Shown piece by piece: positions 1 through 7,691 of a DNA stretch of 43,653 nt. The translations under genes and the position numbers were made by a program. Position 1 is the first letter of the stretch. Each line of letters starts with the position of its first letter. The notes below the pieces were generated by a model. That model searched no databases, had not been told where the DNA came from, and saw only the letters and a list, made by a program, of their open reading frames with translations. The DNA is from Bdellovibrio sp. ArHS. Its GTDB lineage: Bacteria; Bdellovibrionota; Bdellovibrionia; Bdellovibrionales; Bdellovibrionaceae. The stretch lies in the NCBI RefSeq assembly GCF_000786105.1, contig NZ_JTEV01000017.1, positions 1 to 43,653 on the forward strand. Reading direction: 5' to 3'.

Positions 1-28
1 GCTGAGACATATATATCGCTGTCTCAGC
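1..28. terminator. Perfect 9-bp stem-loop at left edge
   Basis: GCTGAGACA (1-9) and TGTCTCAGC (20-28) form a perfect inverted repeat around a 10-nt AT-rich loop. It lies about 100 bp downstream of the leftward gene ending at 133, so it may terminate that transcript, but any T-run on the minus strand would fall outside the window. The plus-strand flank is not T-rich. An operator is the alternative. Confidence 0.4.
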
Positions 29-132
29 AAAGAGTGTTCAGGGTTAAGGCACAATAGAAATCAAAAGCAACCAAGGTCCGGTCCGAGGATCAGACTTGGT
101 ATTGAGCGGCAGCACCAGGCAAGTGGTGCAGT

Positions 133-456
133 TTATTCCGTTTTCTGCTCTTCGCGTTTTTTATCAAAATAGTCTTGGCGGTTGCTTTCAGTGCGGTCGG
201 TTTGCAATTGCGCCTTTGCTTTGCCAATTTCTTGGGGCGATTTTCCTTCGCGAATTTTCGTCTCTAAATCATATTTGCGGTTTTCAACACGGTCATGCGC
301 CTCTTTTTTGGCTTCTTCGCTGGGTACCTGCTGCGGTGGCTTCGGCAGTTTAGAGGCGTTGACGGGTTTCTGTTTGGGGCGCGAAAGCTGCTGTGCCATC
401 GTTGCGTGCCCCAAAAAAGCTAGAGACATTGCGAGTAAGATCTTTGTAAGACGCAT
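133..456 (-). CDS. Small secreted, charged protein of unknown function
   Basis: 107 residues. The N-terminus (about residues 1-21) is a typical signal peptide: a basic start, a hydrophobic core and an Ala-rich cleavage region ending ATMAQ. The mature part is very hydrophilic, with many Lys, Glu, Gln and Arg and a Pro-rich stretch near residues 27-45, and looks helical and probably partly disordered. There are no cysteines after the signal peptide and no recognisable domain. On the minus strand GGGGAAATC precedes the ATG and serves as a weak ribosome site. I do not recognise the family; export to the periplasm is inferred from the signal peptide only. Confidence 0.7.
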   Translation of the reverse strand: MRLTKILLAMSLAFLGHATMAQQLSRPKQKPVNASKLPKPPQQVPSEEAKKEAHDRVENRKYDLETKIREGKSPQEIGKAKAQLQTDRTESNRQDYFDKKREEQKTE

Positions 457-650
457 GATTTCCCCTTTTTATTTTCATTTTTCTCTGTGGATTCCGCGGC
501 GGCAAAGTGTATTAAAACAAAGCCATCTAGAGGGCCCTGCGCGAATTAGGCGGGGATGGCGGTCTTAGATTTGTTGTGCATTGCTTCTTTCTTGAAACAC
601 GCTCTAAAGACATGTTACGAGGCTCTTAAATTTTCGCCAGAGGAGTATTC

Positions 651-947
651 ATGAGAAATCTAATCGTCGCTATCGCAGGCTTTATGCTTCCTTCATTGGG
701 TTTTGCTTGGTGGGTTCCGCAAATGCAATTCCAAGTCACTCCTCAATGGGCTGCAGTTCAAGTGTATAACTACACAGGCGTCAATGCCTTCTGCCAAGGG
801 CAAGTATTTGGCCTTACACAAACGGGTGTGTGGATGAATTCTTGGTTTCAAGTGTGGGTTCCCGCAGGCGGCTTCCAGTACGCCTACGTTTATGCGAATG
901 GTCCGTACTACTTCGTAAATGCCACAGCCAATGTTCAATGTCAGTAA
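651..947 (+). CDS. Small secreted aromatic-rich protein
   Basis: 98 residues with a signal peptide (about 1-19, cleavage near GFA). The mature chain of about 79 residues is rich in Trp, Tyr, Phe, Val and Gln and has two cysteines (one central, one the penultimate residue), which could form a disulfide. The alternating pattern suggests a small beta-sandwich. AGGAG at 641-645 lies a suitable distance before the ATG. A strong hairpin terminator follows at 957, so this is a single-gene unit. I do not recognise the family. A periplasmic or surface location is inferred. Confidence 0.75.
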   Translation: MRNLIVAIAGFMLPSLGFAWWVPQMQFQVTPQWAAVQVYNYTGVNAFCQGQVFGLTQTGVWMNSWFQVWVPAGGFQYAYVYANGPYYFVNATANVQCQ

Positions 948-956
948 ACTGGCAGT

Positions 957-986
957 AGGGAGCCGTCTCAGGCTCCCTCTCTTTTA
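957..986 (+). terminator. Rho-independent terminator after the 98-aa secreted protein
   Basis: AGGGAGCC (957-964) pairs perfectly with GGCTCCCT (971-978) across a 6-nt loop and is followed by CTCTTTTA. It lies 10 bp after the stop codon. Confidence 0.75.
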
Positions 987-1135
987 AGCCCACCTGGCCC
1001 CCCATAAAGACGAATAGTTATGAACCAATAATCAGTTTTGCGGCCCTCTTCTTTTTTGCAACCCTCTGCATAAAACGCGTGCATTTGCGTTGATTCACTT
1101 TCCGGCGTCTTTCAGACTTAGAGGCAGGGGGAACT

Positions 1136-1522
1136 ATGATGAAGCTTATCGTTTTTATGTCTTTAATTTTCACGACGGCCATGGCTTCGGCCAGCGACGT
1201 CACAGCGTTGGTCGCCGACTCAGAAAAACAACAGGATCAGTATTACAGCTATAACTTTGGCTCTACTTGGGTGAATAGCCGTATGTACGCGGACTTTTCT
1301 TTGACGGCGGGCGAGCAGCAAATTGATCTTCAAGGTGTTTCTATTCGTGGGCAGGCTTTCGATGCAACGACGAACTGCCCAAGAGTTTTGCCTCCGCGCC
1401 AGACTTGTTGGACTCGCGTTTTCTTCTGGCCCGCATTCGAAGGCCATTACTATGGCGATTTGATGTTCTATCTTAAGAACAGCACAATCTATGTTCGCCT
1501 TTACGGATGGGCCCACAGATAA
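1136..1522 (+). CDS. Secreted single-domain ASH / choice-of-anchor-like protein
   Basis: 128 residues. Residues 1-19 form a signal peptide ending in Ala-Ser-Ala. The mature part follows the pattern of one ASPM-SPD-2-Hydin-type immunoglobulin-like domain: an initial N-F-G-S strand, an F-D-A-T-T-N-C-P segment, L-P-P-R-Q-T-C, then V-F-F-W-P-A-F-E-G-H-Y-Y-G-D-L, and a closing V-R-L-Y-G-W-A strand. The two cysteines match the pair seen in these domains. AGGGGGA lies just upstream; the second ATG (1139) has the better spacing, so the protein may begin one residue later. The fold assignment is by eye. Function is unknown, perhaps a surface or periplasmic binding module. Confidence 0.7.
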   Translation: MMKLIVFMSLIFTTAMASASDVTALVADSEKQQDQYYSYNFGSTWVNSRMYADFSLTAGEQQIDLQGVSIRGQAFDATTNCPRVLPPRQTCWTRVFFWPAFEGHYYGDLMFYLKNSTIYVRLYGWAHR

Positions 1523-1523
1523 C

Positions 1524-1554
1524 AAAAAAGGGAGCGGCAAGCTCCCTTTTTTTT
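1524..1554. terminator. Bidirectional terminator between convergent genes
   Basis: GGGAGC (1530-1535) and GCTCCC (1541-1546) are flanked by an A-run on the left and eight Ts on the right (1547-1554). The element serves the rightward gene ending at 1522 and the leftward gene ending at 1553; the T-run overlaps the stop codon of the latter. Confidence 0.85.
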
Positions 1555-2170
1555 ATGGAACTATAAATGGAAAGGCTTCTTCCTCTGCGGCCTTTTCTTC
1601 ACCCGTCAGAGGACAGCGTAAGACCGGCGTATACACCGGAAATACACCTTGCAGCTTGGATTCATAAAGCACGATTTCATTGACATGTATTTTCCCGAAG
1701 CTTTTTCTTTTAAACGGAGAAATCATATCTTTCACACTGCGGGGATTGCGAAGGCGCCCGAAGGTCAGGTGAGGCTTGAATTCACGTGCATCCGGATGAT
1801 CCAGCAGACCGCGCTCTAAAAGAAGATCATCTAGGGCATATTTAAATTCACCTAAATATCTTTTGTTCTGAACACCCAACCATAAAACGCGGGCGTCGTG
1901 TTCATTGGAAAAGGCGCCCATATCTTCGATCTTAAGATCAAAGGGCGTAAACTGAGCACAGACTTCGCGCAGGGTCTCTGCCAGCGCGGGCAGTCTTTCT
2001 TCAGGCTGCTCGCCCAAAAAGCTGACGGTGATATGGAAGTTATCAACGGGCACCCACTTCACATTGATTTCGCGCCGATCGGCGTTGATTTTCAATTTTT
2101 TGTAAGTGGGTAGGAAGGATTCGGAAAGAGGATCCGTGGCATTAAGAGCGAAGAACAGTCTTCTATTCAT
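1553..2170 (-). CDS. thpR: RNA 2',3'-cyclic phosphodiesterase (2'-5' RNA ligase family)
   Basis: 205 residues, the usual length. The 2H phosphoesterase fold is shown by two H-x-T motifs, His46-Ile-Thr48 in the HITVSFLG strand and His134-Leu-Thr136 in KPHLTFGRL. These supply the catalytic pairs that open 2',3'-cyclic phosphates at RNA ends. The start RRLFFAL is typical of the family. A cytosolic role in tRNA or RNA end repair follows from family knowledge; the substrate here is unknown. The start codon abuts the T-run of the upstream terC terminator, and the only good Shine-Dalgarno (AGGGGG) lies inside the 3' arm of that hairpin, so translation from read-through RNA may be poor. The C-terminal tail is Glu-rich. 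Confidence 0.85.
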   Translation of the reverse strand: MNRRLFFALNATDPLSESFLPTYKKLKINADRREINVKWVPVDNFHITVSFLGEQPEERLPALAETLREVCAQFTPFDLKIEDMGAFSNEHDARVLWLGVQNKRYLGEFKYALDDLLLERGLLDHPDAREFKPHLTFGRLRNPRSVKDMISPFKRKSFGKIHVNEIVLYESKLQGVFPVYTPVLRCPLTGEEKAAEEEAFPFIVP

Positions 2171-2208
2171 AAAAAGCCCCCTAAGATCATTATCAGGATC
2201 TTAGGGGC
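2171..2208 (-). terminator. terC terminator whose 3' arm carries the thpR Shine-Dalgarno
   Basis: An 11-bp stem pairs 2178-2188 with 2197-2207 around an 8-nt loop. On the minus strand it is followed by five Ts (2175-2171) that directly abut the thpR ATG. The AGGGGG that would serve as the thpR ribosome site is part of the stem. Confidence 0.75.
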
Positions 2209-2213
2209 GCTTG

Positions 2214-3188
2214 TCATTTATTCTTTGGTTTAATTAGTAAAGAAAGAACAACGGAACCACCGATAAAGAAGGCAATAATGCCTAAGGACCAAAGAATCGG
2301 GAAGTGACCGTCAAAGAGTTTGTTCAGCCATACCATCTTTAGGCCAACGAAAATAAGGACTAAGGCTAGACCATACTTCAACAGATGGAATTTATCGACA
2401 ACCCCGGCTAGGAGGAAATAAAGCGAACGCAAGCCCAGGATGGCGAAGATATTCGAAGTGAAGACCAACAAAGGTTCATTGGTAATCGCAAAAATAGCGG
2501 GTACTGAATCGACCGCAAAAATAATGTCCGTCGCTTCCAGAAAGATCAAGGCGACAAATAAAGGAGTCGCATAACGAATACCATTTTCGATAACGAAGAA
2601 ACGGTCTTCATGCATACGCTCGTGAATGCGAACGTATTTTCTCATGAATTTGATAAGCCAGTTTTGAGTGGGATCTATTTCCCGCTCGGGTTGAATCATC
2701 ATTTTTAAACCGGTGATAATCAGGAAGACACCGAAGACCATAACAACCGTTTGGTACTGCATAAGCACAGAGCCCAGGGCGATAAATATCGCACGGAAGA
2801 TCAAGGCGCCCAGAATTCCATAAAAAAGAACACGGTGTTGGTATTTGGGAGGAACTCCAAAGAATCCGAAAACCACCACAAAGACGAAGATATTATCAAT
2901 CGAGAGCGACTTTTCGATAACATAACCGGTCAGAAACTGCAGGGCGACGTCCTTGGCGGTCGTGGGATCGGGAAACTTATTAAGCGCGTAAAAGTACAGG
3001 CCGGCGTTGAACAGCAAGGCTAAGCTGACCCAAACGATAGACCAAATCGTGGCTTCTCTGAAACCCACGGTATGAGAATGTTTATGAAATACTCCAAGGT
3101 CCAAGGCAAGCATCGCCAAAACGAAAGCGATAAATCCAGCGTAAAACCACCAATAGTCTGCAAAAGGGAACAAAAGAATCTGTGTCAC
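2214..3188 (-). CDS. TerC / Alx family integral membrane protein
   Basis: 324 residues, close to E. coli Alx (321). It has about eight hydrophobic segments and the acidic membrane motifs of the family: LALDLGVFHKHSH near the N-terminus, the EKSLSIDNIFVF segment, and the EATDIIFAVDSVPAIFAIT segment. TerC-family proteins are linked to manganese export and to tellurite or pH responses. The start is GTG at 3188, supported by GGAGG about 8 nt upstream; no earlier start has a ribosome site. The gene diverges from an NhaR-like regulator 95 bp away, which suggests ion or alkali-stress control. That space is too short for a full yybP-ykoY manganese riboswitch and none was seen. The ion is not determined. 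Confidence 0.88.
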   Translation of the reverse strand: MTQILLFPFADYWWFYAGFIAFVLAMLALDLGVFHKHSHTVGFREATIWSIVWVSLALLFNAGLYFYALNKFPDPTTAKDVALQFLTGYVIEKSLSIDNIFVFVVVFGFFGVPPKYQHRVLFYGILGALIFRAIFIALGSVLMQYQTVVMVFGVFLIITGLKMMIQPEREIDPTQNWLIKFMRKYVRIHERMHEDRFFVIENGIRYATPLFVALIFLEATDIIFAVDSVPAIFAITNEPLLVFTSNIFAILGLRSLYFLLAGVVDKFHLLKYGLALVLIFVGLKMVWLNKLFDGHFPILWSLGIIAFFIGGSVVLSLLIKPKNK

Positions 3189-3228
3189 AAAAAAGGCCTC
3201 CGGACTCAGAGTATAAGGGCTTTCCCAA

Positions 3229-3247
3229 ATTATAAAAAATCGATAAT
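3229..3247. promoter_or_regulatory. Possible LysR-type operator between terC and the lysR gene
   Basis: ATTAT (3229-3233) and ATAAT (3243-3247), separated by 9 bp, form a partial dyad in the 95-bp divergent intergenic region. LysR proteins bind T-N11-A type sites, and this is the only symmetric candidate seen here. It is weak because the region is AT-rich. Confidence 0.3.
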
Positions 3248-3283
3248 CTTTAACAAGTTATTTGATTTTAACGAAGAGGTCTC

Positions 3284-4186
3284 ATGCCTGTAAAAGTAGC
3301 AAACCAAATGCAGTGGCTTAATTATCACCATCTCCACTATTTCTACACAATAGCAAAAGAGGGAAGTATCGCAAAGGCTGCCGAAAAACTGAAGATGGGT
3401 CAACCTTCGTTAAGCACGCAGCTTCGGCAACTGGAAGAGTCATTGGGCAAAAATCTTTTTGAACGACGCAAACAAAGACTGCATCTGACAGAGGCCGGTA
3501 AGCTGGCTTTTGAATATGCGGATCAAGTTTTTCGTTTGGGTGCGGAAATGGTCGAAGCCTTGCATGACCGCCTTCAGAACAACCGTGTGCATGTGCAGAT
3601 CGGCGCACTGGACAGCGTGCCTAAGCACATTCTTTTGGAAATTATTTTGCAAGCCCATCAACAGGGTAACTGTTCAGTGTCAGTTGTCGAAGGTGGGGGC
3701 GGAGAACTGTTGCGCGAACTCAGCGCCCATCAGATTGATTTGCTTTTGGCCAATTACCCACCCAACGTCGATACGCAAAGTATTCATGCTCGCGCCATTG
3801 CTAAATTGGACGTTGTGGTTTGTGCTTCCGAAAAATTTAAGCATCTGAAAAAAGATTTTCCACGATCGTTGGAGGGACAGCCCTTCGTTTTTCCGACGGT
3901 GCACAGCAAACTCCGTCGTGATTTAGATCACTATTTTAAAGTCAATAGTATCTGGGTAGACCGAATTGCCGAAACTCAAGATACCAGCTTGCAAAAGCTG
4001 CTGGGGCAGGAAGGCGTGGGGTTGATACCGATCTCGTTGATGGCCGCTGATGAGCTTATCAAAGAAAAAAAGTTGGTGGTTTTAGGTAAACTTAAAGGAG
4101 TGACGGAAGAAATCTGGTTGGCTTCGGCCGACCGGAAAATCAGTAATCCGGTGGCCGCGAAACTTATGAAAAGTTTTACCTTATAA
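3284..4186 (+). CDS. LysR-family transcriptional regulator, NhaR-like
   Basis: 300 residues. The N-terminal winged helix (about residues 8-70) begins LNYHHLHYFYTIAKEGS and continues AAEKLKMGQPSLSTQLRQLEE. The NYHHL-YYF style opening is characteristic of NhaR, the sodium/proton antiporter activator. The C-terminal substrate-binding region (about 95-295) has the usual two-lobe pattern. GAAGAGG precedes the ATG by about 5 nt; a second Met at residue 9 begins the conserved region and is an alternative start. The gene is transcribed away from terC, the normal LysR arrangement, so terC is the likely target. The final 6 bp overlap the convergent gene ending at 4181. Confidence 0.85.
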   Translation: MPVKVANQMQWLNYHHLHYFYTIAKEGSIAKAAEKLKMGQPSLSTQLRQLEESLGKNLFERRKQRLHLTEAGKLAFEYADQVFRLGAEMVEALHDRLQNNRVHVQIGALDSVPKHILLEIILQAHQQGNCSVSVVEGGGGELLRELSAHQIDLLLANYPPNVDTQSIHARAIAKLDVVVCASEKFKHLKKDFPRSLEGQPFVFPTVHSKLRRDLDHYFKVNSIWVDRIAETQDTSLQKLLGQEGVGLIPISLMAADELIKEKKLVVLGKLKGVTEEIWLASADRKISNPVAAKLMKSFTL

Positions 4187-4600
4187 ATTATGGCAAAGAG
4201 CCGCTAGCACCTTCATCGCTTCGGCTGCCTCTGGCACAACGATTTCGCCTTCACGGCTTGTGGCATTGGTAATACGAATCTTCATGCGTCCACACGAAGT
4301 CGAAGTGATGTCTTTCATGTAGATCAAATTGATGTAGTTGTCGTATTCAGTCAGGCTGCGATATTCTTCGAAGGCGGGATCGTCTTCCGGTGTCGTAGCC
4401 ACGTCGGGAATCTCGATCGTATTTAAACGTTGGAAAAGGAACTGTTTAAATGTTTCCAGGTCGCGCAGGCGAAGAGCGGGATTTTCCTGGCGCTGCAGGT
4501 GAACGATAAGGTTATCAGCCGCCTGTACGGTGATAGAGTCGGTAAAAGCCAAAACGGACTGGGACGTCAGTAAACAAATCATCAGAATTAATTTACGCAT
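4181..4600 (-). CDS. Secreted protein coupled to the lytic transglycosylase gene
   Basis: 139 residues with a signal peptide (about 1-18, cleavage after VLA). The mature part is helical at first (HLQRQENPALRLRDLETFKQFL) and ends in a beta-rich segment with two cysteines (positions 103 and 137). No known domain was recognised. The start overlaps the end of the upstream transglycosylase gene by 13 bp, so the two are co-translated and probably act in the same compartment. The 3' end overlaps the convergent regulator gene by 6 bp. A periplasmic accessory role beside the transglycosylase is inference from position. Confidence 0.7.
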   Translation of the reverse strand: MRKLILMICLLTSQSVLAFTDSITVQAADNLIVHLQRQENPALRLRDLETFKQFLFQRLNTIEIPDVATTPEDDPAFEEYRSLTEYDNYINLIYMKDITSTSCGRMKIRITNATSREGEIVVPEAAEAMKVLAALCHNL

Positions 4601-5868
4601 GATCCACCTCCAGCGTTCTTTTCGATATCGTTAAGAGTTTTTGTGATTGCGGGGAAATAAGAGGACGTTTCTTTGCGTCGCGCGGAACTTTTATTCGCGC
4701 TGGCTGGAAACTTTTGCATGTACTGTTGCATCTGATTGATAAACTCGTCAGCATTCGTCACGGGACGATTGCGGTAATAGGTATTCAGAAGGGTTTTGGC
4801 AGGCGTCCACGTTCCCGCCGGGCCGGTGTTGTGGGACCAAACCATAAGTGCGCGTTTGACTTTATTCATATCAAATTCAGAAAGACGAAATTTCGCGCGA
4901 TAATTTTTGTTATTAAAAATCATTGTGTTCATGTCTTTCTTAACACCCTTTAGATACGCGTAGGTGTAAATCATGTTCGTCACGGGGTTGCCCTTTTTCA
5001 AAGAGATCCGATCGCAGGCATAACTTTTTTGCGGACGGATCGGATTCATGGAATCCAAGAACTCTAGGGATAACTTTGAACAGACGCGGTTCGGGTTGCT
5101 TTCTAAAGAGATGCGCACCTCATTAAGTTCATTCATGTTGACGTCTTGGATTGCCGGTTGGGTGAACTGACCGATGCCACCGGCCCCGGTTCCACTCATA
5201 GCGTTGACGTGAAAGCCAGACTCAACATTGATCAAAGCATAAACGGCACGGATATCCAGCTTTTGCATTTCTTCGCTTTCACCTGGAGCAATAAAGTCCT
5301 TCATACATGAACTAACAACATCAAAACTGTTGTTCACAAGTTTAAAATAGTTTTCAGAGATACAAGGGCGGAATGTTTGCGAAAGGGTGCCCGCTGCTGA
5401 ACATTGGCGGAAAGATTTGCTGCTAGCGGAAAACTTCGCCTCCATTGACATGCGCATGCAAGTCGGCTTGATGATCGAATTTGCACGAACCGGAGATCGG
5501 GTCAGGGTCGAAAGCAAAGAACTCCCTTGGGTTGTTTGTTGGAGCTCTTTTTCCAAATAGTCATTCTGACGGTTGCACTGATTGTAACGCAGGTTTGTGA
5601 CTTGCTGTTCGCAATCGGGACAATTTCGATTGGCCACGTTGTTCACATTGCCCATAATGTTTTGCACGTTTTTCGCCTTATCGATTTGATCCAGAGCGTG
5701 CTCAATAATCGGAGCTGCTGGTTCATCAATATTGAAAGGCACGGACAGGCCTTTTTCGCTCGAAGCCAGATCGGATGTTGAAAAAACAGGGGATCCTAGA
5801 CTCCAACCTGCGGTGAAACACAGGTTCAACAGCAACAATTTATATAATAGTGGCGTGCCAGTTTTCAT
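4588..5868 (-). CDS. Secreted lytic transglycosylase (SLT/LysM-less, Cys-rich N-terminal region)
   Basis: 426 residues with a signal peptide (about 1-25). Residues 205-390 form a lysozyme-like SLT domain: catalytic Glu216 in N-V-E-S-G-F, then GTGAGGIGQFTQPA (226-239) and a later MVWSHNTGP motif, in the family order. Such enzymes cleave the MurNAc-GlcNAc bond to leave 1,6-anhydro ends. The first 200 residues are unusual: they contain many cysteines, including C-P-D-C, implying a disulfide-linked accessory region. AAGGAGA precedes the ATG by about 9 nt. A good sigma-54-like promoter lies at 5906-5921. In a predator the enzyme could serve self wall growth or prey wall entry; the sequence does not decide. 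Confidence 0.82.
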   Translation of the reverse strand: MKTGTPLLYKLLLLNLCFTAGWSLGSPVFSTSDLASSEKGLSVPFNIDEPAAPIIEHALDQIDKAKNVQNIMGNVNNVANRNCPDCEQQVTNLRYNQCNRQNDYLEKELQQTTQGSSLLSTLTRSPVRANSIIKPTCMRMSMEAKFSASSKSFRQCSAAGTLSQTFRPCISENYFKLVNNSFDVVSSCMKDFIAPGESEEMQKLDIRAVYALINVESGFHVNAMSGTGAGGIGQFTQPAIQDVNMNELNEVRISLESNPNRVCSKLSLEFLDSMNPIRPQKSYACDRISLKKGNPVTNMIYTYAYLKGVKKDMNTMIFNNKNYRAKFRLSEFDMNKVKRALMVWSHNTGPAGTWTPAKTLLNTYYRNRPVTNADEFINQMQQYMQKFPASANKSSARRKETSSYFPAITKTLNDIEKNAGGGSCVN

Positions 5869-5905
5869 CAGCAGGTCTCCTTAGGGTTGTACCCAGCAAG
5901 AGCTC

Positions 5906-5921
5906 TGCCAAGCAGGCGCCA
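5906..5921 (-). promoter_or_regulatory. Sigma-54-type (-24/-12) promoter candidate for the lytic transglycosylase
   Basis: Read on the minus strand the site is TGGCGC-CTGCT-TGGCA, which matches the consensus TGGCAC-N5-TTGCW at 9 of 11 fixed positions, including the essential GG and GC at the right spacing. Transcription would begin near 5895, giving a leader of about 27 nt that contains the Shine-Dalgarno. No activator site was identified. Confidence 0.4.
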
Positions 5922-5952
5922 GTGATTTCAACAAATTACACTCTTTGTACGT

Positions 5953-5967
5953 GTCTCAATTTGAGAC
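5953..5967. promoter_or_regulatory. Perfect 15-bp palindrome in a divergent intergenic region
   Basis: GTCTCAA (5953-5959) and TTGAGAC (5961-5967) flank a single T, forming a perfect dyad too tight to be an RNA hairpin, which favours a dimeric protein binding site. It lies between the divergent transglycosylase and YiiX-like lipoprotein genes and could control either. The left half extends to GTGTCTCA, a motif seen again at 12189 and 29492. Confidence 0.45.
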
Positions 5968-6106
5968 TCTGTAAGAACGATGCCCAAACGGTCATGACTC
6001 CGTCCAAGGCTTAGACACTTGCACAACGGGCTCATCGCATCTCGCCGATGGTCCAGTTAGGAAACCGAAGAAAGTTTCCGAAGAAGCAGGAATGGGGGAA
6101 TTCCTA

Positions 6107-7645
6107 ATGAAAAAGTGCTTACTTCTCGGCTCTGCATTTCTGACGCTGACAGCCTGTCAGAGTCCCTTTTTTAAATCGAACGACATCGCTTCCTATAGAC
6201 GTCCCGCGAACACAGAAGAACTTCTGAGCGGAAGTCAAAAGGTGTTGAGCGATTTAAACAATCCACAAATTTTCAATCCGAAAACCTGTGCGACTTTTGT
6301 GAATCAGGTGACGGACTATCTTTTCTATCTTCCGTCTGACCATTTCGTTCCGAAAACGCCTGCGGAAGTGGAACAATTGAAAGCCCGCGGCAGTGAAGCC
6401 ATGGATACCATTTTCCAGATCCGGGTTGTGCTGCACGATAAGCTGCAACAGTTTGATTCTCGGAATGAGCTTTCCAAAGAATGTATTACGGAGATCCGCG
6501 AAGGCTTTCAGTACGCTCGCTTCGCAGAAGAGTATCTTTTAGAGTGGTTGCATAACCAAAAAGTTTTTAAGTTTGAAAAAACACCGATCTTGGTGAATTC
6601 AAAACCCAGCACATGGACTAATCCACGCTTCGCAGACTTTAAATTGAAAAGTGGGGATGTAATGCTCATCCGTGGTAAGTCGCATGTTTCGGCAATGATC
6701 GCGCGCATCGGCGATGAGGAAGGCAATTTTTCTCACTTGGCTTTGGTGGGCGAAGATAAAAACGGCAAACTTTTCGTCGTGGAATCTTTGATTCAATATG
6801 GCGTTATTGTAACGCCTTTGGAGCAGTGGAGAAAAGCGGAAGACGCCCGTGTGGCGTTGTACCGACAACCTGACGAAGCCTTAGGTAAAGCAGCCGCGCG
6901 AAAAATGTACGATATTGCCAAAGAGGCCTTAGACAAGAAAAAAGGTATTCGCTATGACTTCGCGATGGATGATGATGACTATTCTTCCATTTTTTGTTCC
7001 GAAGTGATCCGGATGGCATATGACAGAGCCTCTAATGGTCAGTTCATGGTGCCCAAGTATCGCAGTGGCGCCACGAAGTTTAAAAACACCGACTACCTAA
7101 AGAATATGGGTGTGGCAAAAACGTCTTTGTTTGCGCCTTACGATATTGAAGTGGACCCGCGTTTTGATTTCGTTGCGGAATATCGCTGGTATCCTCTGCT
7201 TCGACAAGTTCGTGCGCAGGATGCGGTTCTTCAGAGCGTCTACGATTGGATGATTGACAAGGGTTATGAGTATCACTGGGCGCCTCAACACTCCGTGAAG
7301 TCCTATTTTGCCAAATTCGTACGCCAATTTGGTGTGGCGGCAGATACTCTTCCTAAATACATGCCGTTGGGAAGTATTAAAACCAACGTGCAATTTGAAG
7401 CAGTCGCAAAAACACTGGAAAAGAATTTGTATGCCAAAGAGGCTGAGTTCTATAAGAAAAATGGATATCTTCCGTCATTCCAGGACATGATGGCGATGAA
7501 TGAAGAATATCGTTATCAGGATTGCATGAAGGAGAAAGCCTTCAAAGAGTCCGGCAGATTCCCTAATGACAGGGATATTGGGGCTTCTGTGGACTCCTCA
7601 AATTTTCATTTCTTTTTCTACAATAAGTCGAAGGACTGTAAATAA
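6107..7645 (+). CDS. YiiX-like permuted NlpC/P60 lipoprotein
   Basis: 512 residues from this start. The signal peptide ends in lipobox Leu-Thr-Ala-Cys with acylated Cys17. Residues about 178-310 match the permuted papain-like YiiX/YebB family: L-K-S-G-D-V-M-L-I-R-G, catalytic His210 in N-F-S-H-L-A-L-V, a Glu at about 226 in F-V-V-E-S, and catalytic Cys297 in S-I-F-C-S-E-V-I. Relatives are peptidases, amidases or lipid hydrolases; the substrate here is unknown. Some 170 residues before and 200 after the domain are unassigned. I chose the ATG at 6107 over 6092 because GGGGGAA sits 6 nt before it and it begins the lipoprotein signal. The gene diverges from the lytic transglycosylase, suggesting wall or envelope work. 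Confidence 0.8.
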   Translation: MKKCLLLGSAFLTLTACQSPFFKSNDIASYRRPANTEELLSGSQKVLSDLNNPQIFNPKTCATFVNQVTDYLFYLPSDHFVPKTPAEVEQLKARGSEAMDTIFQIRVVLHDKLQQFDSRNELSKECITEIREGFQYARFAEEYLLEWLHNQKVFKFEKTPILVNSKPSTWTNPRFADFKLKSGDVMLIRGKSHVSAMIARIGDEEGNFSHLALVGEDKNGKLFVVESLIQYGVIVTPLEQWRKAEDARVALYRQPDEALGKAAARKMYDIAKEALDKKKGIRYDFAMDDDDYSSIFCSEVIRMAYDRASNGQFMVPKYRSGATKFKNTDYLKNMGVAKTSLFAPYDIEVDPRFDFVAEYRWYPLLRQVRAQDAVLQSVYDWMIDKGYEYHWAPQHSVKSYFAKFVRQFGVAADTLPKYMPLGSIKTNVQFEAVAKTLEKNLYAKEAEFYKKNGYLPSFQDMMAMNEEYRYQDCMKEKAFKESGRFPNDRDIGASVDSSNFHFFFYNKSKDCK

Positions 7646-7675
7646 AAAAAAGGGAGCGTAAGCTCCCTTTTTCAT
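7646..7675. terminator. Terminator between convergent genes
   Basis: GGGAGC (7652-7657) and GCTCCC (7662-7667) with a 4-nt loop are flanked by an A-run on one side and Ts on the other, so the element can work in both directions. It ends the lipoprotein transcript and probably also the leftward desaturase transcript. Confidence 0.85.
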
Positions 7676-7691
7676 TTCTGAAGAATCACTT

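Noticed and set aside
3189-3283. yybP-ykoY manganese riboswitch before terC
   Set aside because: The space is only 95 bp, shared with a divergent gene, and the typical helices were not seen.
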